Below, in pieces: positions 12,701 to 24,700 of a stretch of DNA of 64,000 nucleotides (the first letter of the stretch is position 1; the number at the start of each line of letters is the position of its first letter). The notes under the pieces were generated by a model, which was not told the origin of the DNA, searched no databases, and saw nothing but the letters and a program-made list of their open reading frames with translations. The stretch lies in the NCBI RefSeq assembly GCF_032854445.1, contig NC_088303.1, positions 34,541,501 to 34,605,500 on the forward strand, in the 5' to 3' direction. Position numbers and translations under genes: made by a program. This stretch comes from Liolophura sinensis (Eukaryota > Mollusca > Polyplacophora > Chitonida > Chitonidae).

Positions 12701-15700
12701 AGCCCCAATGAAGAGAAGGCTCTTTAATACGAGCACAGGTAATGTTTTCTGAAAAGTTGGTCGTAATAAAATTTTGAATGCTATATTTCTGGGGGTGTAT
12801 ATACCAGAAGAAATGGGAAATTTTTTAAATGAATTCCGATTTGTTATAAACCATTGATTGCTGATAAACCATTAATTGTTGAATAATTGTTGAAATATGC
12901 TATTTGTTAGTATATCAGTCAGTCAGTCACTGCTATCTCTGTTACAGGGCAAAGGCGCTAAGCATTGTGAAGAACCTGACAGCACTGACACATGGGGCAA
13001 CAGCTGGAGACATCACCTCACTGGCAGAATTGGTATAAACATACAGAGTAGTTCACATCCAAATTCTGTCTTCTGGAAAAATTGATATGCTCACCTAATG
13101 TCAATCCCCTCACAGCATTCCAACTATGTCAAGAAAGACAGTGCCAACTTTTGTTTAATCTCTTGTTTTAATCCTTTCATTTGATGTCATCCAAAATTTC
13201 CATGACTGTATTTTACCTTGCCTGTAGGAATCCACTTTCAGAAGCACATAAAAATGATTGCACATTTTGATGTACTTTTGATGCCACTTAAATATTTCTG
13301 ATTAATGAAGAAATCAATCAATCTATCTAAAAAAAAAAAAAAAACTGTTCAAGTGGCCCTATTGGTTAGTTGAATTAATCAGAATCCAGCAAAATGTGTC
13401 ACTGGAAAAAAAGCTAATCTTTAGGTGTAATACAGTATTTTTGAAATATTGCAACTTTATATTGTATGTAAATATTTTTTGAATGTGACATGGTAAATTT
13501 AAGATGAGCATTAAAACAGATGGATAATTTCTTCCATGAAACACATTTCTTTCTAAGTTTTTTTAGTGTGGTATAAATGCAATTTCCAATCTGAGATTAA
13601 ACATTTTTTTTTTTTTTAACATTTCATTAAATTATTACACATAATGGCTACTATTACAGTCGGTAACCAGCCTGTATTCTGGATTCTGAAATAACTTGGA
13701 AGTGCATTTAATTTTATTATTAAGGTACAAGTATGACATGTACATGTAGGTGAGCAGTGGTACCTGCAGGCTAACACTTAACGATGTTTAAAAACATTTC
13801 ATAAACATCAAGAAGATTTCATGTGTGAATTTATTTCTACGCTGTTTTTTATTGCAGATGTGCGAGTTTTACCGCTCCGGTGAAGTGGATGGTCATGTGA
13901 TCCAACTTCTTTGGGAGAGGTTCACACTCAAGCAGACGACAACGATGGTTGAGGAAAGTCGTGCAGCCCTGGTGCTGCTCTCCATGATTGCAGGGTGAGA
14001 GATGTCAGCATATATCAAGTTCCTATTGGCACTTCAAATGCTTGAAAATACCTGAAAGGTTTTCAAGAATTTGAAAGTCGTTAAAAGTACTTGATTTTCA
14101 CGGTTCATATGCTAAATGATTTATCAAAATAGTGCCATTAATCTCCAAATGATAAATAAACTGAATACCCCTTGAAAAATGGTCAAAAACATAGGATATT
14201 AGGTCTTTGAAAAAAGAAATCTTTGTCACGTGTGGGTGTACCAGTTGTATAAAGACATTGTTAAATATTTCTTGCCCTAAAATAAAGTTGTGATGAAGAC
14301 AATGCCAATATTTATTAGGGGTCCACGTTAGTATCCTAGTATAGTATCTCTTGAAATTATTCAGATTTTTATTATTCTTGGTCAAGTCGTAAACTTGCAA
14401 TATTTCTAAAACTGGTAAAGGTAGAAAAGCCAAACTTTGGAGCCTTAATAAGGAACAAAGGAAGCAATATTTGATATTTTTTCCTTTGTAAATTACTCGG
14501 GGGCTTCGTGCTTCACAATAGTGTATTCTTTCTGTATTTTGTCCTTGAGTATCAGCATTAGATCAGAGCTGCCTAATCTCTGTTCTAGTCTTCAGTACTT
14601 GGCCAGTTGTAAATGATGCTTGGCAATGTAGGGTTCAAATCCAGTACATTCCTTTACCTTTTTCGTGTTTTTTTACCATTATCATGAATTTTATAGACAT
14701 CAGGCTACCAGAAGTGGTAAAGGTGTAGTCGCGTGAATCCCGGCAAGGATGTTGGGTAACAGCTTTATTTTTGATTGTTCATGGTTCAAAAGGATGGCAG
14801 GATATAGGAATGGTGGATGTCTATCTGCCCATAATATACAGAAAGTGGTGAAACACACACGTTTCTGCAGGAGACACTTTCATCATCTGTACTGTTCCTG
14901 AATTTTTGCCCCCAAAGGCACTATAAGCTAATTTTTGTACAAATTAAACAATTTTGGACGACAACTATTTTTCCACCCTTTTACATGTTATGTACTAGTA
15001 TGGCATTCACTTTTGGATTGACATAATCAGTCAATTTTAAATTTTTGACCACAGTATAATGTATAATTTTACAGGGCAGAGACAGAGATTGTGAAGAGCA
15101 ACATCGATGTGCTGGTGAAGGAAGGGCTGGGACCCCGGGCAGAGACTGACTTCCAGCTGGCCAGGGACACATGTTTGGTGCTCCTAAAACTAAGGTCATC
15201 TGAAAAGGTGAGTTGACTTGGGGATGGTGATGGGATTGAACCAAAAAACACACTCTATACTGGTGGATATTTCAATACCTTTGTTGTCTGGCTTACATCT
15301 TCTTACAAGTGTTTTTGGCTTGCTTGAATCTTGCTCCTGCTGGTTTTACAGTAGGTGTTAAATCTTAGTACAATGTTAAATTGTAATCAAATAAAGAAAG
15401 ACACATGCAGAGTAGTTGTATTCTGTTTGAAAGTGACTATCCAGATTGGACTTGGATTGGTATTCAGTTGTTACAGATTATCCCCATTGGACTTGTATTC
15501 TGTTGTCACTAGTGGCTTTCTCCAATAGACTTGTATTCAGTTACCAGTGATTATACCCATTGGATTTGCATTCTGTTGTCAGTGATTATCCCCATTGAAT
15601 TTGCATTCTGTTGTCAGTGATTATCCCCATTGGATTTGCATTCTGTTGTCAGTGATTATCCCCATTGGATTTGCATTCTGTTGTTAGTGATTATCCCCAT

Positions 15701-18700
15701 TGTACTTGTATTCTGTTGTCAGTGATTATCCCTCTTGGACTTTCATTTGTTTCATTTGCTAGTGGCTATCTCCAGAGTATTTTTATTTTTGTGTGTTTGA
15801 ATTATTCTGTTTTTGTGTTCAGCTAAAAGGAGCAGTTTCCAAGGAGCCATTCAGACTACAGAAAGATCATGAGATGTTTAAGCGTTTAGCTGATATTCTG
15901 GTAGGAGGTAAGATTTCCCCAGTTTGTTTCAGATGTTCTTTGTTATCCTTCTGAAAAGCACTTACCCTGAATCTTTAAAACAAATTCGACCACAGATACT
16001 TCATGTTTTGGCATGTTGTAAAAGAGTTATCTGATCGACCCAGGTTATTTTGATCATCCATGTAAAGGATCTGTTGTGGTGAATTAAATGGGATGAAATT
16101 GAAATGTGAATCTGCCCCTTAGGTATGTCTAACCTGGAGAACCCCTACTGGATCCCCATGGCAGAACAAGCTGTCAATGTGATCTACCGGCTAGGTGAAC
16201 ATCCAGACACTATCTGCTCAGACATCATAAAGAGGCTAGCAGGGGAGATAATCAGTGCATCCAAGACAGAGACCAGCGCTGATTTTACAGGTAGTGCCAT
16301 CTTCACGATTTTGTAACCTCATTTAAAGGAGGAGACAGCTGTAGAGTAAATGTATGTATATGCTGATAAAGTACTCAACCCAAAGTCTGAAAAGTATGCC
16401 ATTTTATTTTTTATGATGCATAAGTGAGATATGGCAGTTCAGAGTTAGCAAAATCGTCCACACTGTAAAAATCAAAAGGGCTGCCATGTTGTCAGCTTAG
16501 TTTGTCAAGGTATTACAGTGTATTGTATTTATTCACCATAAGTATAATTACAAAACATACTTACAGAAAATAAAGCATGACAGGAATAAAGTCACAAAGG
16601 GCTTGATCAATCCTGGGGAAGTATATAAGATGGCGCAGGCTGTAGGTGAATTATAAGTGAATAATAACAGCATGAGAGTGCCACATTTCTGTAGCCTGAG
16701 AATGCACACGATTGTGTTTCCTGTTTAGTCATTATCCTTGTTTTCCTTTTTACCATATAGAGTAGAGTGTGGGAGCCGTAAAATCATGTTTCCAGTATCT
16801 CTAACACAGCGTATCCCATAAACTCGCAGGAATTTCGGATTAAAAGATTATTTACAGTGTTATCAAGCACATCAGAAAAAAATTTGCCATGTCTGTTTAG
16901 TTCAGTTTCTACCTGTCTTCCAAAATTACTATGGTTAGGTTATTTATTGTCTCTTCTTTCAGTAGTCATTATCTTCTTGTTTGCAAGTGAAGAAAAAAGG
17001 GACAAAGTCCACTACCTAGTTTAGTAACTGGCAGATGTGCTCATTGTATCTGCTTTTTGTTTTCTGCTTTTTGAATAGTTGAAGCAGATAACAACAATGA
17101 TGATCAACAGCCAAGTGCTGAGCCCACACAAGATCAGGCTGGGAACGGAGTGAGCTCCCATGATCCTCCTACTGTAGGCTGCCCGGCTGGCTTTCTGACT
17201 CGCCTGCTGTCGCTTGCTGGTCATGTGGCCTTCCGTCAGCTCGTCTACCTGGATTGTGACCTGTTCGGGGAACTCAAGCGCCGTCATGCCGTACAAGAAG
17301 AGAAGAAAGAGAGAAAAGCTGGACGAAAATCTCCTGCTGGCGCTGTGCTTGAAACCCCAGCCACCTGCAACAGGTCAAAGGTCAGAGAGAGAACTGCGTT
17401 TTCAAACAGTTTGTTCTAAACTAATTTAATGCTCCAGTGAGTGAAATGCATGTAGCACAAGTATTGAATTTATGGTTTTTGCAGAATTCTCTGCGACTTT
17501 CAGATGTTTATAAATATTTTAAAAGCTCTTCATAAATCCACGAAAACATGTTAATTTTCATTTCATGATATATTCAGAGTCACAAAGTGTTGTCTGTCAC
17601 ATTTATCTACTGAAACAAATATTTGTGGGAGGTGGGAGATATATTCAGAGTTACAAAGTGTTATCTGTCACATTTATCTCTTCTGAAACAAATATTTGTG
17701 GGAGGTGGGAGATATGTTCAGAGTCACAAAGTGTTATCTGTCACATTTATCTCTACTGAAACAAATATTTGTGGGAGATGGGAGATATATTCAGAGTCAC
17801 AAAGTGTTATCTGTCACATTTATCTCTACTGAAACAAATATTTGTGGGAGGTGGGAGATATATTCAGAGTCACAAAGTGTTATCTGTCACATTTATCTAC
17901 TGAAACAAATATCTGTGGGAGGTGGGAGATATATTCAGAGTCACAAAGTGTTATCTGTCACATTTATCTCTACTGAAACAAATATTTGTGGGAGGTGGGA
18001 GATATATTCAGAGTCACAAAGTGTTATCTGTCACATTTATCTACTGAAACAAATATCTGTGGGAGATATATTCAGAGTCACAAAGTGTTATCTGTCACAT
18101 TTATCTACTGAAACAAATATCTGTGGGAGGTGGGAGATATGTTCAGAGTCACAAAGTGTTATCTGTCACATTTATCTACTGAAACAAATATCTGTGGGAG
18201 GTGGGAGATATGTTCAGTCACAAAGTGTTATTTGTCACATTTATCTCTACAGAAACAAATATTTGTGGGAGGTGGGAGATATATTCAGAGTCACAAAGTG
18301 TTATCTGTCACATTTATCTCTACTGAAACAAATATTTGTGGGAGGTGGGAGATTTTTATTCAGAGTCACAAAGTGTTATCTGTCACATTTATCTCTACTG
18401 AAACAAATATTTGTGGGAGGTGGGAGATTTTTGTTCAGAGTCACAAAGTGTTATCTGTCACATTTATCTCTACTGAAACAAATATTTGTTTTAAGTTGTA
18501 AACACATACATGTAGTTACACATCTGTGAGTGAAGGTAACATGAAGGGTGTGGTGAGGGTAACATGAAGGGTATGGTGTTTGACTGCAGGACAACACACG
18601 AGAGGGAATTGAGGAAGAGCTAGGCCTGACAGGTGCAGTGGCTGAAGATGCTGAGGCTGATTACATCAGGAAAATCTGTGAGCAGGATGTTGTCACAGGT

Positions 18701-21700
18701 ACTGTGATAGGAATTCTGTTGTTTTAAACTGAAAGAAAACAAATGTATGTCAACGGAAAGACCACTCTGGGGGTAAAAAAAACCATGTGAACCCCAGATG
18801 CTAAAAGTTGTCATTAAGCCTATATTAAAACATATCACTGATAACATGTTACTGAGGAAAAAAAACTCTATGTTCAAGCATTTTGAAAGAAGGGTGCCAT
18901 TCATCATTGCTATATAACTGTTTGTTACACAGGTCTAAGCCTGTTAGCGGCTTTACGCCCCTTGCTGGTGTGTGTGTGTACAAACCAGGCCAAGTATCCT
19001 GACCCCCAGCTGAGAACGGCAGCCTGTCTCGCCCTTGCCAAGTTCATGATGGTTAGGTAAATAGGCAGAAGTGCAATTTTCCTGGTGGTAACGTTCGCTG
19101 ACAACCAGTTTGCCATCCACAAATATGGTGTGTGTATCTGTTAGGTCACATATGAGAAAGTTAGTCAGCAATGTACCACAGGTCTGTAGCTCACCCCTAA
19201 GCACTTCATTTTGCTCCAACCATAAAACTGGCCGAGCCATTGTATAAATGAAATAGTCTTTACTATCGCATTAAACTATAATTCAATCATATAGTTTTTT
19301 GGATTTATCTTCTTTCTCTCAGTTTTGTGGGAAAACATGTTAAAAGTTGAATATTATTTTTTAATTTTGCATACACAAATGCATATTTTATCACTGTCCT
19401 CAGATCAAAGTGTTAGCCTGCTTTTACTTGTGAAGAAATCAGGGTTATGTTTTTCTTGCCTTTCAGTTCTGAATTCTGTGAAACCCATCTACAGTTACTG
19501 TTCACCATCCTAGAGAAGTCCAAGAACCCAGTGATTCGGGCAAACACAATAATAGCCTTGGGAGACATGACCTTCCGTTTCCCCAACCTAATAGAGCCAT
19601 GGACTCCTCATCTCTACGCCAGGTCTGATCAAATGCAATAAAGTTCATTAAAAATAAACTTATCTGGATGCTTCCATAAACTAGGCATATGCTATGTGAA
19701 CAAGTCAGTCTTTGTCTTCAGACCAGATACCAACATAAAAAATGGCTTCTGTATTTCTTCAACCTTTTCACATGTTTTAAAGGTGTTTATTCAGGTATAT
19801 TTGTAGGGCATTATTTTGTGTAGACTGAGCAAATAATAATTTTTCTGAAGCCCTGAAATTGGCCCATCAAACAGATCAAATTTTGTCTTCAAAATCAAAT
19901 TTTAAAGGTGCAGAAACTGCACTGAAAGTTGATGTTTCAGATGTGAAAGGTTGAGGAATTAGGGAATATGTGGATAAATGAAGATTTTGCTTTGTTTTAC
20001 ATGTACTGTACCTATTGATTAATATCTAGGAAAACATGGGAACTCAAGTCATAGGAGGCCTCGAGCTAAAAAAAATAATTACATAGATTTACGTCTACAC
20101 ATTAAAAACAAAAAAATTAAATTTGTGAAGTAAGGACAAACATGAGATGTTTGATTTCTTCTCTACTCATATCGTGGAAACAGTCCTCGGCTGTTGCTAA
20201 TTTTGTATCTGTGTGAATGCATGTCTGTCTGTCTGGATGCAGGTTGGGCGACCCCTCCACTCAAGTGAGGAAGACCACGCTGCAGGTGCTCTCTCACCTG
20301 ATCCTTAACGACATGGTCAAGGTCAAAGGTCAGATCAGCGAGCTGGCCACATGTATTGTTGATGATAATGAAAAGATCTGTGGACTCGCTAAACTCTTCT
20401 TCAGCGAACTCTCCAAAAAGGTCAGTTTTGGTCAATTGTGACATAAAGAGGTAACCTATGTATGAAATCTATGCACTTGACCAGGAAAGGGAGTTTCCAG
20501 CCTGAACTCTTTTGGCATTAAAGACAAAAAACAGTCCTACTGTATCATATGACTTGTGAAAAATGTTAGACAACCTTTTTAAACACTTATCGTGTTCACG
20601 AATGTTGAGCTACTCAGTTTTTTTCCATTGTTCATCTAAATTAAAAGAAAGTGAAACTTTTTTCTAGACACACATGTTATAGTTAATGTGATCAAAGACA
20701 TTTTGACAGGTCACATCATACAGTAGGACTTCTTAACCTTAGGTGATATAAGATTTCGAACTTAAATCTCCAGTGTTGAGGCTATTAGTCAACTGAGAAA
20801 TATCACACCATTTTCCACCATAAAGTACATTGCTAAAATGTGATAATGTTGAACTTGTATTGCCATTGCTGTGTACTGAATCTCTGTTAATCCAGTCCTC
20901 TATGTTGCACCTTCAGGGTAACGCTGTGTATAACATAATGCCTGATGTGATCAGCCGTCTATCAGACCCTGACATTGGGGTGGATGAAGAGCTCTTTAGA
21001 ACCATCATGAGGTGCGTATATATTACCCTAGCCCCAACAGTTTTTTACTGGTAGTCCCAAAATTACAGAAGAAAAAAAACATGATGGAAATTATTCTTAA
21101 AATGTATAAACTTTGTATTTCCTGGAGAATGTTTTTATTCTTCTAGGCTTTCTGACATGCTACATGTTTATGTCCTGTGCATAGTTTGTCTGATTCTCAA
21201 AGCTGTATTGATCTTTAAGGTGTTTAGAGATTTGTTTGGAAATTAGGAAGATACCCTACTTGAAAAGTAAGTTTAAGCACCAAGAATAGTCTTACAACAT
21301 TTATTCACCTCTAAGAATGCACTTTTTATGGCAAAATTTTACGATAAATGACCTAAAGTTTTGCTTTGGGACTCGGAAAGTGTATCCCAGGATTCACTGC
21401 ATTGTTTGTGGTTCTTACTGACTGGGCGCCGCAGGAGAGCATCGGCAGTGAGCAGATGATTGTAGACAGTAGTAAACAAGTTCACGCTTCACTCAGTCAG
21501 TCTTACTCCTGCAACCAACTGTTCATGTTTTCCTCAGTTTTAAGCATAATGGATTTGGTACATAAAGGTGCACCTTAGGTTGTTTTATGATCGCCATTTC
21601 ATGATGAAATGGAATTCCAGGGAAAACTCCCAGGAGATTGATGATCGTGAGCATGACAGCTCAGTACCTTTTGATTTGTACATGTGGAGTGGCATGTCAA

Positions 21701-24700
21701 ATATCCTTGAATATGCATGCAGAGCTCTTCATGTACAAAGCTATGATAAAACTAAGCATTTACGTACCAATTACCAGAAGATGATCACTCAAACTGCCTT
21801 TAAAACAACAACTTGCAATTACACGACTCAAAATCTCCACGTGTCTATTATACTCGATGATGGCGTGATTTTTGCGGACGAAAGGCAAAAAATTCATCTT
21901 ACCTGTCGCTGGCGACACCTGAGCATATATGCATACTTGTAATCATAGAATATGCACTTTATTTTAATATATAGCCAGTCAGTGTTGTGCGAACTTTTAA
22001 TATGTCTGCAACACAGACAACCCTGTCTGACTCCTGATATGCCAGACTCGCACACAGTGCTACTGAAAAGGGGTAAAAATTAATCGTGGTATTTTTCGGA
22101 AACTGTGTTTTCTGTGTTAAATAGGGTGTTCCAGATTTAAAAACACGGGAAAGGTAACTCTTCTGCAATAGGTTGACAGTTCAGATTGTAACGCAAGAAA
22201 ACCTGCATGTAGACTGACATACCGGTTCTAAATTGCGGAATTACATGGACACAGGAAGCTGATGACAGATATTTCTCAGTGAAATTTGTTTTTAGCTAAA
22301 ATACATTTGTACACATATTCGTTGCATGCAACCGTTCACCAGATAACGGTGTGAGGGGACTTCCATGTAGGCCTAACCAGAATAATTGGTTTATCTGCAG
22401 TGTACCGTGTGCATTTTGTTTGTCATGCTTTCAGAATGTTTGGAATTTAAAGGTTTGTAATACACTCGGCCTGTCTTGATACTTTCATCGATTTCATTCA
22501 TGGGTATATTAAGAGATGTACATGTAGGCTTACTAGTCAGGAGACCTGCTCACCTCACTGTCAGTGACTTGACCCCACATTGCAGGGATTAGCAACCAGA
22601 GCTGCAAAGTGCCTTGCAGGGCAATGAAACAGACGGGGGGCTAACCACTCTTTTCTGTCATCTTCTGTCAAGTCAGATCGTGCCAAAGTAAACAACAGTG
22701 ACTCGTGTGTGAAACTTTGGGTCATTTACCGTAGGTCATTTCCTTTATGACTAGTATGTAGAAAGTATTTGAATAATTTCTAATTTGCTGATCTGAAAAT
22801 TAATGATGTGTTAGTGTTGTAATCTGTAGAAGTAGAGCATTGATGTGAACATATTTGCATACAGCACATGTGATAAGATATGTAGACTATTCTCTTGAAT
22901 TTGCCCATATCATGAATTCCGTGACCGTCTGTGACTTCTCGTGATTGGGCTGTTGTAGGTACCTGTTCTCATTCATCCAGAAGGACAAGCACTGTGAGAG
23001 TTTGGTGGAGAAGCTGTGTCACAGGTTCAGACCCACAAGGTTTGTATGGATACCTGTTTCTGTGTGTCATCAATATCACAAAGCCGGCCTGAAGTCAGAA
23101 TCGCCACAGATTGGAGGATGCAAGGCTATAGCTTCTGTGTGAAGTGCACCTTTAACTAAGTGTAGTACTTACCCCCGCACAAGTGTTTACCTGTCTATAA
23201 GTATCGTCTGGTGTAGCCGAATTCTACAGCCTAACTGGAACATCTCCCTTCCCCTCCTTAAGCATGGCTTAAAGCAAGTTCACATTCAACTGTTAGCACC
23301 ACTCCATTGGATTCCTTTCTAATAAAAAAAACAACTTGATTTCTTTTTGTACAACGCTATAATTTGCAGGTAAAATTTGCTCTGCTTTTACTCGCATTTT
23401 TCTCAGCCATATTACATCCATAGAGTGAAATATATATAAAGCACCATGTTATGACACAAGCTGTTGAGTTCATAATGATATTCTTCTGCATGAACATTGT
23501 TTTGACAAGAGATTAAACATGGGATAGAATGATCGAAGTGAAGTTATTGCAGAGTTTAACTGCAAATAAAAGCCTTTTATGCAACAAAACAATGATTATT
23601 TTTTACTGTTAGAAATCAGAAACTGATTTTAATTTACTCTCATAGGGAAAGACCAGAATTGCGCTACAATTGATGTCATTCCCAGGCTAATTTTGCTAAC
23701 TGAAACACAACTTGAGCAAAATTTATTTTCAAAACAAACTACTGCACAGAGGTTTTTTTCTTTTCTCTATATCATATTTTTTTTCTTTGTCAGCCTAATA
23801 CAGCCGTTATGAAATGTCAAATACATGTATGTAATTATTTGATTGGTATTTTATACTCCGCTCATTACAAGAAGGGAGTACAAAACCATGGTATTTCATC
23901 TCACCACGTACCTAACAAACCTGACGTAACAGCACACTGTTTATGATTGCTAGGACGGAGCGTCAGTGGCGAGACCTGTCCTTCTGCCTCTCGTTGTTGT
24001 CGTACAGTGAGAAGGGACTAAGAAAGCTTCAAGAGAACTTCGCGTGTTATGCTGATAAGCTGGCTGATGACACTGTCTATGAGTGTTTCTCTTCAATCCT
24101 GGCCAATGCCAAGAAGGGCTTCTCCAAACCAGAGGCAAAGGTAGGTGTAAGCCTGTGGTTTATCTCCATCTCATGAATGCTGTATTAGCAGGGGATTGAT
24201 GCCGTTGGGTATGGTACATCTTCAAGTGTTGACACTGTTGTAATTGTGGTATGTTGTACAACTACATGACAGCTGTTGATGATGTTGTATGTTATGATGC
24301 GTTGTACAACTGTCCCTGTTGATGATGTTGTCAGGCAGCAGCTGAGGAGCTGGAGGAGCGTGTAGAACAGTGTCACAGAAAAGGTCTGGAGGAAGATGAA
24401 GTGGCCGAGAAAGCCAGTCAAGCCTCGGAGGCGGCAAGCAGGAAATCCAGGGGGAAGAAAACTCCGGCCAAAGGCAGGAAAGCAGGTGAAGAGGAATACC
24501 AATTAGGCACATAATATTGTTGTTCCAAAATGTGAACTAAGTGCATTTGACCTAAATTTGCAAAGATTACTAAGTTATCGGTACTCATATTCTGAGAATT
24601 AAAGGTTTGTTTGGAAGGTAGAATGATATACAACTGCGGAAATGGGGAAATAACTCAGTGCCAAAAGAAATATTTTATCACCTTTATTTGTTTCTAAGAA

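Noticed and set aside
17696-18529. 277-codon open frame
   Set aside because: It lies entirely in the 73-bp intronic tandem repeat, and overlapping frames in the same repeat are also open. It is a by-product of unit composition.
21568-21942. Transposase gene inside the TIR element
   Set aside because: The 124-codon frame has no recognisable motif and is not clearly shared with the other copy.
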